Positions 14,301 through 24,395 of a stretch of DNA of 64,000 nucleotides are shown here, in pieces. The notes under the pieces were generated by a model. That model saw nothing but the letters and a program-made list of their open reading frames with translations, had not been told where the DNA came from and made no database searches. The position numbers and the translations under genes were made by a program. How positions within the stretch are numbered: the stretch's first letter is position 1; each line of letters begins with the position of its first letter. Source of the DNA: Adiantum capillus-veneris. Its lineage: Eukaryota; Streptophyta; Polypodiopsida; Polypodiales; Pteridaceae. Location of the stretch: contig CM043958.1 in assembly GCA_014529385.2 (NCBI GenBank), positions 155,967,293 through 156,031,292 of the forward strand, given 5' to 3'.

Positions 14301-14622
14301 GATCAAGAAAATTTGCTGGACTCTCTTAGCTTGCATTGAAGTGTTCGCGCCAGATAAAGCCACGACCTCGAGTCTACTATCGACGGCCGACAGAATGATT
14401 GATATGATGTATGACCTTTCATTGCAGCCTTCTCCAAAAGTGTTGCACCTCCTATACCAGAGGATTATGTTTTTGCCTAGCTTCCACATGCAAACATTCG
14501 AAGAAGCTTTCTACACCGGCTTTTTCACCCACGAAAGCAGAATATTCGGCCCAACCTTGACCATCGGCAACCTGCGATACGAATCACATTTGCAGATGCT
14601 CAAGACGACAGGACTTTATTGA
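11347..14622 (+). CDS. ORF3, 1091-codon post-pol protein of the large Gypsy element (intact)
   Basis: Unknown function. The ATG at 11347 is shared with copy B, and the frame is uninterrupted to TGA at 14620-14622. The N-terminal 270 residues look like a folded domain, with recognisable segments such as RFFTSR and CRLYNQF, in the style of the extra ORFs of Athila-like plant Gypsy elements. Residues about 280-560 are highly charged, with Lys/Glu/Gln-rich low complexity. Residues about 570-770 are heptad-rich and probably coiled coil. A Pro/Glu/Gly-rich hinge follows, then a C-terminal domain (about 800-1091) with conserved Trp, Tyr and Pro. I see no signal peptide or transmembrane helix, so it is not an obvious envelope protein. 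It remains open while the adjacent pol is broken. Confidence 0.85.
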   Translation: MDSAKLSATKRKRPTIKDALAEAESFDIPAETLKPTKTWVEEAVLEQEGIKIYQGTFRDPQGQAVDIPMIPQELVDYSRSENISRYLERADLHRFFTSRLSGVDTRRVYELATSIQKDGKATLTAIDGEKVEVQITPQLIADALKLNNKGSSVRERREAIEVYGSKKQNATYGDMADQRAATLCRLYNQFLHISSKRPQKYTTPPHAIATTITWALKSNMPKEVNYAQHIHEQVIAMHNEKPKYIGGAEVLTRIAYEAIGARDQWPKVPSQNEWLREADEEEEQPEVSKRASTRARRKLEIVSEPEENVDEPIMKKAKKKVAPKQTKSQKAARMERLVEQFRAERALKGDFEEKWVPYPTKVGTSSARPHVDQYDQYIRAYEESEAILEQQPVEPYTEEEVQVLKAELQKDNKGKKKVDESTEPQEKDGQANKGKAKMTEDNQPSFTDVPSPKKREIIVEETTVEMDTAGMEKPEAGTKEKEIDPIQQKKNDYEDLVAIGYTEEEALEAVYGITLQKRDDQRGTEENTKSTKESDEKLDEQNVLEEPKPVEVVAEKDLELTDEDEKDMHMVHELLNKIKERSKAKEVEIGTAKKREAELQRKLEDAMTESESHKASLYDAENERDGLILQLAEASREVTSAQEARERMEDDLEAAKDELIELRERVELQERTITRLRTTPRASRAGTDQEGALVPALEDQVRSLQRELRLEQVQRLHIAEGSLAAEERLTLENQTLRTENETLRKQLQDLQEQQRREIETPQEGSGGASIELPETGEATTIEDPAPVQEVASTSGISEEEEQRLHDQIEKSTEESAKAEMEWERRLLISIRLQGLDTKVLHEEWMQPSLPFPLMKFEVIKTKKRIEEEQYVALYEGDITKEEQSKKIVDSQLRWRKGWLNKYPAYLIYLVEAPKEIREDATFCPVPRVRSWKEHGRIAEKKPNWLNYPRIPGPKAGERIGKAYMVKTLTGTIKLFTGSLDLSCQMIKKICWTLLACIEVFAPDKATTSSLLSTADRMIDMMYDLSLQPSPKVLHLLYQRIMFLPSFHMQTFEEAFYTGFFTHESRIFGPTLTIGNLRYESHLQMLKTTGLY

Positions 14623-14659
14623 CCAAGCATAAAGGTCATGTCAGGGACGACATGAACGC

Positions 14660-14671
14660 GGAAGGGGGGAG
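14660..14671 (+). other. Polypurine tract of copy A
   Basis: A purine run (GGAAGGGGGGAG) sits immediately before the 3' LTR, the expected primer site for plus-strand DNA synthesis. The equivalent tract in copy B is at 47808-47819. Confidence 0.9.
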
Positions 14672-15610
14672 TGTTGAGCCAGTAGAGGATCACACCCACA
14701 TTTTTGCTCACACTCATCATTTTTGTAACCATTGATTGTAATAAATGTCTTTCCGACATTGATTTTGAATTGAGCCATTCATTAAGTAACGGGACTCAAT
14801 TGAGTTTCCAGCTTGTAATCCCGAAGTAATTTCACTTGCTGATGTAATTAGTTAGAGAGTTCTCACCTCCAAGGCTGAGGTATATAAGCCAAAGTTTTGT
14901 AACCTAAGGGGATTCAGATTATTAATCAAAGTGAGTTTTTGAGCGCCGTGACTGTGTCTAAGAGAGAGTGAGAGAGAGAGAGAGTCTTATCTACTTGCTA
15001 TGCAAGCTACGGAGCCGCCATTGGAGAAGCGACACCGCCATTGTGTTAGCAACGGCGAGAGCTACGCACTGATACCAAGAGTGCGCGCTATCGGCTTCTA
15101 TGTGTTGTAAGTTCCTACGAGCTTCGGTGTGAGTTTTCTTCCAACTCATGTGTCGGAATAGAGCGTGCAGCATATCTATAGAACCACAACGAGTAGAGCT
15201 ACACATTAGTACCATCGGGGTCAAGTTTCGGTCACCTATATTTTTTGGCCTGTCTTCATACGCGTTTACCGCACGGAGTGATTATAGGTTGATTTTGCAG
15301 TTCAAGTCTTTAGGGTGTTGTTCTTACCTAATGTATAGACTTCCTCTTGAGTTTGAGATCGATTCAATGATTCTAGATCCTGTTTCGTATAGCATTCGTT
15401 CGTAGTACGGATTTCAGTCACTTGCGTTTTTTAGAACTTAGATTTGATTTCCTTAGTAGTGATTGTCATTAGAAGGTCGAGTAGGTGATTTGACACCCAC
15501 CTAGTTGTTTCCATGCGCCTGCGGGTCAAGCTTCGTCCTCGTCTGACAAATTCTGTTGTTGGTTGAGTTCTCGCTATTTAGCTTCCGTTAGCGGCGTAAC
15601 CGCCTTAACA
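14672..15610 (+). repeat. 3' LTR of copy A (939 bp)
   Basis: Begins TGTTGAGCC, ends CCTTAACA, and matches both LTRs of copy B along its whole length. It has a TATATAA box at 14881, a short interrupted GA tract (about 14960-14984), and a CATACGCGT half-site (15257-15265) resembling the palindrome core. It is shorter than the copy-B LTRs mainly because its GA tract is short. Confidence 0.95.
14881..14887 (+). promoter_or_regulatory. TATA box in the copy A LTR
   Basis: TATATAA is in the same position relative to the LTR start as in both copy-B LTRs, about 210 bp in. Transcription would be expected to start roughly 30 bp downstream. Confidence 0.7.
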
Positions 15611-15844
15611 GAGGACAATTACGGAATAGCCCATTTAGGTTTCTAGCCTTTTCAAGGTTCCTTTTTACCAAACAATTTGAAGATTTCCTTAATTAAATCA
15701 CATCCTCCTCCCTTATCTTGATCCCTTCATGAATCCTTTTTCCTTCCTCCTTTTTGCGTTGGCATCAGGCCTACCTGAACTAGACAGATTTCCAGATGCA
15801 TCCGCGAATCCCTATCACCCGGCCGATCGAGACTCACTACCATT
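15611..15844. other. Flanking DNA between copy A and the 9.5 kb element; no feature identified
   Basis: About 235 bp of non-LTR sequence. A frame beginning at an ATG near 15729 is open up to the next insertion but resembles nothing I recognise. It could be older host or repeat sequence. Confidence 0.4.
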
Positions 15845-15849
15845 CAATC
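15845..15849. repeat. Target-site duplication CAATC (left)
   Basis: CAATC immediately precedes the left LTR and recurs at 25321-25325 right after the other LTR. This fixes both ends of the 9.5 kb insertion. Confidence 0.9.
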
Positions 15850-16765
15850 TGTTGGGGGCTCCATCGTTTCAATTGCTCCAATGATCAACAAAATTGTCAA
15901 TATGGAGGGATGAGCTACCCGGTTAGGGCATGGAAACACTCACACGATTAGTGAGCTAATCGTGGCAACACAAATGGTCAACACTAGGAGGTGAGCTTCT
16001 CGGCCTATGGAGGAGCGAAGCCACAATGAAGTGCAATCTCCATATCCACTTCTCTTCACCTCTAATCAACCCAATCACACACATTAAGGTTGCAAGACAC
16101 ACACAACACTCATCATATCATGCAACACACTAATCACAAGCACACACGCATAGATCTATCCAGCACCACACTCCAATCAAACCTACATGCACACACAAGG
16201 AAAAGAGAGAATCACATAAGATTAGAGAGGGATTAACCACTAATTAGTTAGGATCTAGCTAATCTAAGCATCATAGGCAATCATAACAAGTATGAGAGAG
16301 GCATAGTGAAAGAGAATGAATCATTGATTAGTGCTAATCAAGTCTCATGAGCAAGGAGAAGCTCAAGGAATCCATAGCTACACACCTAAAGAGCTCTCAC
16401 CAAAGAGTGCTCTCAACAAATGACTTGAGAACCCTAATTTCATTTACACACTGCCTTATGTACCTAGGATAAAAATATGCAATGTCCGGGCGCCCAAGGC
16501 CTTTAGGTCTCCACCACGTACTGAATCTCTAGGCACAGTAATTGGCCTATTCTTTACAGCTTGGAACTCCCATTGAGCCCATAACACATTAAAATATTAC
16601 AATGGCTTGAAATAAATCGAGAATTTACAATACGTGACCATTTTGGAAAAACGTGAAAAATGTGTAACTCCAATCTTTACTGATTCTTCCTGTTGATCTT
16701 CAATGTGCATCCGTACGTCTTCGGTCTTTAGCAGCTTCTGCTAACTGACGTTGACTCAGTTAACA
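15850..16765 (-). repeat. 3' LTR of the 9.5 kb element
   Basis: On the plus strand it begins TGTTGGGGGCTCC and ends AGTTAACA. It matches 24396-25320 along its length with scattered substitutions. Confidence 0.92.
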
Positions 16766-16777
16766 TTCTCCCCTTCC
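16766..16777 (-). other. Polypurine tract of the 9.5 kb element
   Basis: The plus-strand pyrimidine run TTCTCCCCTTCC reads as a purine tract on the minus strand and sits exactly against the LTR edge. This gives the element its orientation. Confidence 0.8.
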
Positions 16778-17160
16778 AATTTTAATGCCCGTCCTCGGGC
16801 ACTGTTGAAAAGTATCCATGGAGGCTTTGGAAGGTTTTTGATTAGTTGTTGATGGGCTGATTGTCTTCATTTGTCATTGAAGTTGTTGATGAGGTTCAAT
16901 TTGTTGCAGCATCTTCATTGGTCCAAATATGTATGATATGATAGATGATGTTGCATTTGTCTGTTGTAATAGCATAATGATGAGGCTGATGTTTATTTAT
17001 GAAAAGTATGTACAAGGGAAGTAGAATGATAAGGTTCTAAATTAGGGTCTAATACCTGGATGACCAAAGGGAAAAAACCCAATGGGAAAAATGCCTTTGG
17101 GATAAGCGCATTATTGGAGTACTTATTACCATGGGAAATATTAATAAAGTACTCAAGGGA

Positions 17161-18497
17161 TTATTTGTTGTTAGATATGGAATTAAAAACACAGCAAATA
17201 TGAAAGGGTAGCCTTTTGATAGGAGTCTTTGTTGATGTTGTTGTAGGCCTCTGTTGGCTATCGGCATCCGGCTTTTGACTAGGAGCATTGGAAGACTTAG
17301 GAATCCAAATCTCTTGATGACCTTTGTATCTCCTTTGTTGACTTTGTTGAGATCTTGAGATCTTTATGCAGGTCTGGTCTAGTTGCACTTGTCTTGTGGT
17401 TGACTGGTAGACAAATCTTGTATAGCCTGTGTAGAATCCTTGTCCAAGAGGAAGATTCTTTGAGATCCGTCTTTTTTCTATATCCTCTTGCAGGTTATGG
17501 TAGACTTCAGCATCTTTCAATGTTGTTATGTTGTATACTTGCTTCTTAGGTATCCTAAGATATTGTCAAGGCTGATACCTTGTGGGACTTCTTTCTTGGG
17601 AGGGACTTGAAGTTACTTCATATGCCCTTACCTTCTATTTTGGTACCCATATGTGTCTATTACTGTCATAGTACTCCTGTTCTTTTAAGCTCCAATGTGA
17701 TGCTATCCATCCTATGTGTTTGTCTTTCTGTGTTGATTTCATGTCTTTAATCCAAATCGGATCATTGGCTTTGACTAAACTGCTCTGAACAAACACTTTC
17801 TTGACTTTCCTTTGCTTTCTTGAGTACTTTGGTTGAAATATATTTTCTTTTCTGGGTGTCTCCTTAGAGGTTTTTGTTGGGTCAGCAATTGCCTTGAAGT
17901 TTTGAAACCCTGACTTGCTTGAAGAAGCTAATCCATGAGGGTTCTTTGATGTAGAGGCATATGATCCCACATCTTCTTTGCTAATCGGTGGAAGGTCCAC
18001 TTTAGCTTTACCTTTGTCTGTAAGATTTGTCTTTGATTCTTGTCTTGGTGGCATTCTTAGCTCAATATCTTTTGTGGTTGCTCTTTTCTCTGTTTGATCT
18101 GCACTTGCTATTGCCTGATTTGCTTTAAGTTCTTCTGAAGTTTTGATCGATGGAGATGAACAATCTTGAAGAAGATCTTCCATTGGAATTGTGCTTGAGG
18201 ACTTTTGTGTTGTCGTCCGTAGGTGACCAGTCTTGGTCTTCATTCTTAGTTGTCTCTAAAGAGTCCATCATGTTTTCATTCTGCATTTCTAACATCTTCT
18301 GGTCCATTGGCATTCCTAGTATGATGTCGTCTGGCATATCTTTTGCTACGATCACGTGGAATTGGGCTGTGATGATATGTGAACTTACTTCAATGGTGGT
18401 GGAGATGATTCCCCAACATTCTGCTCATTTGTCTCCAGATATGCTCACAAAATCAAGAGCATCTTTTAGTTGTGGTTCCAAGTGCGAAAAGACATGA
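17161..18497 (-). pseudogene. Retropepsin-like remnant followed by Trp-x-Pro-Lys tail
   Basis: Read on the minus strand, the region first gives a protease-like C-terminal half (18497 to about 18290) with HVIVAKDMPDDIILGMP, typical of the end of a retropepsin. The catalytic Asp region is not visible and an in-frame stop is present. A hydrophilic Lys/Ser-rich region follows (18243-17635), ending HIWVPK, and then a further open stretch (17520-17161) with EIWIPK. The same order, protease then IWxPK motifs, occurs at the end of pol in copies A and B. I infer a shared module, now decayed. Confidence 0.6.
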
Positions 18498-18833
18498 GAT
18501 TCTTGTCTAGCTGAAAATCTAGCTTTATTTCTCTTGAAAGCTTTTCTTCGTTTTCACCAACAATGTTGCACTTGATCTTCTAAAGATTTGTGTCTGAATT
18601 GACTTCTTTTGTTGTGGCAGCATCCTTTGGTTGAGCTTTGTCTGCATTTTCTTTGCTTTGACCATATGCTTCAATCAATGTCGACTCATATGACTGTGAT
18701 ACTCTACTTTTTTGCAATTGTTGAGCATTGTCCACTTGCATCTCGTTAACCCTTGATCTTAATAGATCCACTGTACTTTCTGGTAGAATTGTCTCTTCGA
18801 AGGAGATTTTTGTGGTGACCTTTGTGTAGCTTT

Positions 18834-20800
18834 CTAGACTTTAGCTCCCATTGACTTTGACTTTTTTGTCACCTGTTCTTGTAGCTTGAGGCTTTGCATC
18901 ATCTTCAGATAGTCTTTGACTTCAGTCGTACCATCCTTAGGGGTTTGTACAAGGTCATGATCTTGCTGATATTTGTTACCATGTGCATCTTGGTATGCAT
19001 ATGTGAGCTTGATCACATGTAACTATTTGAACACTATAGGATTTCTTGGTTTTTGACTTTGAATTGTGGAGATCAGCTGAAATTTTTGTCCTTGATGATT
19101 TTTATAGAAGCGTTTGTCTGTAGACTCCGATGGAATCTGGGTCAATTGGAAACTTCCAGCAACCATATGATCTTTCAATGGATTTTGCTTTGAAGGGGTT
19201 TGTTGGCTAGAGGCTCTAGGGCTTCTAACTGATGTAGCATTTCCTGGTAATAGAGTTGATCTTGATGGATTTGTAGCTCCCCCCTTCTTAGGGTGAACAC
19301 TATAGCCTGCTTCATTGTAAGAGTTCAAAATTGTTTTTCTCTAGTACAGTCTCACCTTTTGGCATTGTAAAGGTACACTTTGGGTAGCACTATTGATGTT
19401 TGGCATCTGCAAACCTTCTACATAGTTTCCTATGTCTCTCCTTGAAACATGACAAATTATTCCCCAAGTCAAGCTGTAAATAACATTATCTTCGCCTTGA
19501 TATTGTCTATCCCATGGGTCTCCTATGATTTGAGCTTCTATGATTTCAGGACCCAAGGCATCATAGATGCTAGACTCTTGTCTATATCTACGATTGTTTT
19601 GGTCAAGGTATTTGTTATTTTGGTCACAACATCGAAGCTTGATTTTTGATGTAGGAGAGTTTGCCTCTGAATAGGTTTTTGGGTTCACTTGAGTAATATC
19701 CTTTAGCTCTAGAGAGGATGGGCTATAATAGATTCTTTCTTCTGAAATGAACCATCCTTTTAATCTATCACTGGACGCACTTCTATGAGCTAGTATGTGG
19801 GCCGCTCAAACACTGGTTGATCCTTTTTGTACAATCTCCCTTTTTGGTCTACATTGTATGCATATGAATGATGTGTACCATACAAAGCTAACATCATTCT
19901 GTCTGATGTGTCCCTTAGACTCATGAATGATTGCACACTTGTGTCAGTGGATGCAAAATCATTTGCAAACCTAACAGTCTTTTAAACCTTTGGTGATATC
20001 TCGACATCTTGACTAAACTCATGCAAGAATTTGTTGTTCAAAGAATCAATTTTAAGCTTTTCACGTGCATGTGCATCTTTATGCTGATTTTGAACTTGCA
20101 GTGCTTTTAGGTGGTGCTTCTAATGGTAATGCAGAATCATTTGATTGCATGAAAAGTGACAGGTTAAATGCACTTACATCGAGATTCACATTTCCAATTT
20201 TCTCTGTGCCTTGCTTGACGGTCGATGTGTCCCTATTGGCTGGATTTCTTGGACAATTTTCAAAAAAATGTCCGCCTTTTCGTCCACAGTCTGAGCAATA
20301 CGCCATGACTGGTGGTATTTCAATTGGCTATGTCATGTCAAGCTCATGCTGAGAAGTTTCTATTTCTGTGCTTGCCAAGTTGTCGGCATTTTCTTTCAAA
20401 ACACTAAGCATCAAGCTGTAGATTGCTCCATCTTGACCTTGTACCGTCTTTGGCTTTGTTCTCCAATTAGATTGGCTTCGATTGGTCGATCTGTTGGATC
20501 TTTCATTTATGGTTCTCGATTATAGATCTGACCACTGTAATCCATGTACAATGACCCTAATTGCATATGCACTAAATGGATGCTTTGCGAACTTGTGCAG
20601 ATTTCTAGATAACCACTTGGATCCATCTTTTGCACTTCTATCTGCACCTCGTCTTTGAGCTTGCAATACCTGGCTCCATTGAAGTCTGTGAACATCTGGG
20701 AGTTTTCTGAATCTGGATTTACTCTGATTAATAGGATCTTGGCTCCTGCATTGCTTTTGCTACTCATAAGATACCTATGACCTTCTAAATCTGTGTACAA
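18834..20800 (-). pseudogene. gag-like region with Y-x-D-x2-G-x2-Y repeats and one zinc knuckle
   Basis: Several minus-strand open stretches are interrupted by stops and frameshifts. They share a short recurring motif: LYTDLEGHRYLM, MFTDFNGARYCK and LYMDYSGQIYN (20800-20507), AYNVDQKGRLYKKD (about 19870-19810), RFYKNHQGQKFQL (about 19110-19070) and AYQDAHGNKYQQD (about 18990-18950). A knuckle CSDCGRKGGHFFENC (about 20250-20300) has C-x2-C-x5-H-x4-C spacing. A similar motif occurs in the N-terminal ORF of copy B. This is probably the Gag of the 9.5 kb element. Function of the repeats is unknown. Confidence 0.6.
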
Positions 20801-22273
20801 GACTTTATCCCCATATATCCATAAATCTATAAAATCTAGTCTTGTGCAGTTGTGGTTATGCTGCCACTCCTGTTTGCTTGCTCTACTATACTTGAAGTCT
20901 CGGCTCGATGTGAGTCCATGTCGGCTGGTTCTATAAAAACCGTCTCCTAGCAGATTTTCGTTTTGACTAGAAGAATTTCTGCTGCTCGTACTAGCTTAAT
21001 CTGCATTCACATGTGAGCTGTCCGTGCTCGTCCAATTAGAAGCTAATTTGCAATGAAATTGCTTGCACTAGCCAATTTCTAGCATGCAAAATTTTTGAAA
21101 TTTGACTGCCGCTCAATCGCTTGGAGTTGGTCGAATTTCTCGCTTTTTTGGCTGTTTTTCTGCTTCGCTTCGCACGGTGTAATTTTCTTGGCTTTGCTTT
21201 GTGCGACTTGCTCGCTTTTGTGTTGCTTACTCGATGTGTGAATTTTCGGCGTTGCTTTTTGCTTTTCGGCCTTGTTCTGGCTTTTTTTGGTACTTTTGGC
21301 ACTTTCTTTTTATTTTTTCTAAATTTTTTGTGAAATTTCAAATTTTCTTAGTTTTTTGGTATTTTAATGATTTTTTACAGTTTTTTTTGGGAAAGTTTTG
21401 ATTTTAAATAAAAAAATTTGGGTAATTTTCTAAAAATTTTGTGATTTTTTGAAGTTTTTATGGTTTATTGGGATTTTCCCGTTCAATTTTTGAATTATAT
21501 GTGGAGTTTTTTAATTTTTAAAAATTTTCTTGAATTATTAGGATTTTTTTGATCCATTTTTGGAATTTTATGAATTTTTTGAGTTTTTTACTCTTTTTGT
21601 AATTTTTTTGTTAATTTTTTTGTTAATTTTTAATTTTTTATTAAAAAAAGACTTTTTTAAGATGTTTTTAATTTTTTAATGATATTTTTATGAGTACTTT
21701 GTCCCGTGGATTTTCTATGTAAGTTTTATTTTTCCTTGAAATTTGTTTTCTCTATTTTTTGTTAATTTTCTAATCCCTTTTTTAATTTTTTATTTGCATT
21801 TTTGTGAGCCTTTTATTTTTCTATTTTTATGTGTTTTTTTAATAAGTTTATTATTATGATGATTATTATCAAATTTTTGATTGAATTTTTTATTTTTATT
21901 CTTTCTTGTGATTTTTTATTTTTAATTTTTGATTTTTTATGTAATCTTTAAATCCTTTTTCTGAATTTTTATTGAAATGTTTTGATTTTTATTCTTTTAA
22001 TGGTTTTTTCAAATGGCGTTTTTTTAACTTTTTAACTAACTTATACTAACTAAGGATAACTTAATCTAATTTCCTAAAACTAACTCACATGGCAACGTTA
22101 ACCTATTCCCTGCAGCGCTGGTGCACTGTCTTGGTAGAGCCGTGAGAGCCGAGGGTGTGTTTTGGGATGCACGCATGGGCAGAGCTGCAAACAATGGGGC
22201 AGAGAGGACAAAGAGGGTCAGCGGGAGTTCGGGCCTGGTGCGCGCTGATTGTGGGAGTGGCCTGTGGCATCTG

Positions 22274-22277
<4 letters not shown>

Positions 22278-22347
<70 letters not shown>
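22278..22347. repeat. (GA)n microsatellite, about 70 bp
   Basis: An uninterrupted AG/GA run, followed by imperfect GA-rich sequence to about 22530. It creates Arg-Glu repeat reading frames that are not genes. Confidence 0.98.
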
Positions 22348-22351
<4 letters not shown>

Positions 22352-23555
22352 TACTAGAGAGTGAGTAAGAGGGAGAAAAAGGGTTAGTGAGAGAGATGGG
22401 GAAAGAGAGAGTGAGTGTGTGGGAGTGAGAGTTAGAGAGAGAATGAGATTAGAGAGAGAGTAGGGGAAGAGAGAGAAAGAGAGAGTAGGGTGAGAGTGTG
22501 TGTGTGTAGAGAGGGGTTCACGCAGGGGAGAGAAAGAAGAAGAAGAGAGTTTTAACGTTGTGGGATTTTATCCCAAGAGACCTTAAAGATCTAGCCGACG
22601 AGGAGTTGAACTCCAAACCTGCTATTCAAGAGAGAAGAAAAAGAAGAGTTTTTAATGTCGAAGGAAACTATCACAAAAGATCGAAGAGGTGACTTCCAGC
22701 GTCAACTGAGGAGGAGGTAATTACAAATGCGCAAGCGGGAGAGCATTCATGTGCCGAAAGGCACGCTCGCGAAGAGCTAAAGCTTGAGATCAACCCGCCG
22801 GTGCTCGTCGAAGCAACTTTTTTCAATTTTTTAATTTTTTAATGCCCGAAAATGTCAATTTTAGTCCAAAATTAGCCAAAACGCTAAAATTTACCCGAAA
22901 ATCCCAAAAATCGCCAAAAAATCCCAAAATTTACCAAAAAAGTCCAAAAAAATTCTAAGAATCTTAGAAAATCACCGATATTCACAACCGAACACTTTTG
23001 ATACGCAAAAACACACCGAAAATAGCACATTTTTTTGAAAACATCAATTTCGACAAAATTATCCACCTGGCCCCCGAAAATAGCAAAATGCTCAAAAATT
23101 GACCACGGAGGGCATAAATGCGAACAAAATGATGTCGTAAAAATGCACACACAAAATGGCTCGTAAATATCACAAAATCAAATTTTTATGGAATTATCCA
23201 AAAATTAATGCAAAAATTTATAAAATTATACAAAAAATACCCAAAAAAAAATTACGAATTCTCCACACATTGGGGAATAGTGCATCTAATTAAAATTTCC
23301 AAAATCACATCAATTCAATTGCCAACAATTTTATCAATAAAATTAAGACTAGGCAATTAAACAGGCAAAATTATCGACAAAATTAGGTCAAAAATTGAAG
23401 CAATTAGAGTGTGTAAATCCCTGTTTTGAACACAAAAAATCAAAAATTAATTTACACACATCAATCGTGCAATCAAAACATTGAATCAATCATGCAAGTT
23501 TTGACACTTTTTAGGTGCACACACACTAAAAAATTGGCAGTTTTTACCAATGTTT

Positions 23556-23622
23556 AGGTGCGCACACAAAAGGGTTAAACTTGTCGGATTGAGGTGCGCA
23601 CACAAAAGGGTTAAACTTGTCG
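23556..23622. repeat. Two-copy 31-bp direct repeat, period 36 bp
   Basis: The 31-bp unit starting AGGTGCGCACACAAAAGGGT occurs at 23556-23586 and again at 23592-23622, identical by eye. Shorter related GTGCACACACA phrases recur to about 23820, so the area is a small simple-repeat field. Confidence 0.9.
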
Positions 23623-24375
23623 TATTTGCAATGTGACTTCACAAATCATTAGTTGAGAATGAGCACAACACAGATCAATCATCACAATTGAAAAATCATA
23701 ACGCACCATGTGATTTTTAGGTGCACAAACATGGGCAAAATAGTGCACACACACCTAAAATTAGCATACACACACTCAATTAGAATGCGCACACACTTGA
23801 TTTTAGTGCACACACACTTGAAATTGACCATCCAAGCATGCAATCAACTCAATTAGGCACCCAATTAGCAACCTACAATCACCAATTAGCAATTGAAATT
23901 TGTCAAATCATATGCCACCAAATCTTAAAAATTTTGGCATTATGACAGCGTGAAAACGAAAAATCGTAAAATTTTCAATCCACATTGCATCAATATAGCA
24001 TTGCATCAACATAGCATAGCATTACATTGCATCATCATGGTGGGATCTCTACATAATTCTACACATCTCTAGATTCTAGGGAGGTTGAGAATACCACCTT
24101 AATTACCTTTCATGACGATCAATTGAATGTTCGAATGCTCCAATCCTTCATAGCAAATTAGTAAATTAGCAAAAATTAGTCAGATGAGCAAGTGGTTAGT
24201 GAGTGTGTAAACACACAATTGGCAAGATATGGTAACACATTAGGGAATTATGAACACAATGCATCATGCACACACATTCAAAATCCTCAAAAACATAAAC
24301 ACACAAGTGAACTAGTGGTGAAATTAGTGAGGGAACGCATTCATTATGCCACAATTACACTAGCATAGGCCATTT

Positions 24376-24393
24376 TCCTCAGCAACAGCGCCA
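24376..24393 (-). other. Primer-binding site of the 9.5 kb element (tRNA-Asp-like)
   Basis: On the minus strand TGGCGCTGTTGCTGAGGA lies two bases inside the LTR. It matches the complement of the plant tRNA-Asp 3' end with a few substitutions, as also seen in copy B and element D. Confidence 0.75.
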
Positions 24394-24395
24394 AA

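Larger units (their letters stand above)
1..15610 (+). mobile_element. Large Ty3/Gypsy LTR retrotransposon, copy A (5' end outside window)
   Basis: This is the 3' portion of the same family as the complete element at 29681-48780. Position 1 corresponds to position 33105 of that copy, and the two run colinearly at high identity through gag, pol, spacer, ORF3 and LTR. Its 5' LTR, leader and gag N-terminus lie before the window, so the truncation is a window effect and not evidence of a broken element. The 3' LTR ends in TAACA at 15610, followed by GAGGA, the expected target-site duplicate that cannot be checked here. The coding lesions differ from those of copy B, so the copies decayed independently. 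Comparing them shows which stops and frameshifts are secondary. Confidence 0.95.
20801..24375 (-). other. Leader of the 9.5 kb element: AT-rich, microsatellite and simple repeats
   Basis: Between the primer site and the gag-like region there is no credible gene. On the plus strand it contains a T-rich stretch (about 21290-22080), a GC-richer segment with a long GA microsatellite (22278-22347) and GA-rich decay product to about 22530, an A-rich stretch (about 22810-23450), and a 36-bp-period duplication (23556-23622). A lysine-rich open stretch on the minus strand (21341-21036) lacks an ATG and looks like low-complexity drift. Confidence 0.6.

Noticed and set aside
11347-14622. ORF3 as a retroviral-type envelope
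   Set aside because: No signal peptide, transmembrane helix or cysteine-rich ectodomain; mostly charged and coiled coil.
21036-21341. Lysine/arginine-rich minus-strand frame resembling a histone tail or ribosomal protein
   Set aside because: No ATG, lies in T-rich low-complexity DNA, and composition alone explains it.
22121-22364. Open frames rich in Arg-Glu repeats, superficially like an RS/RE-domain protein
   Set aside because: They are translations of a GA microsatellite in several frames; no conserved domain.
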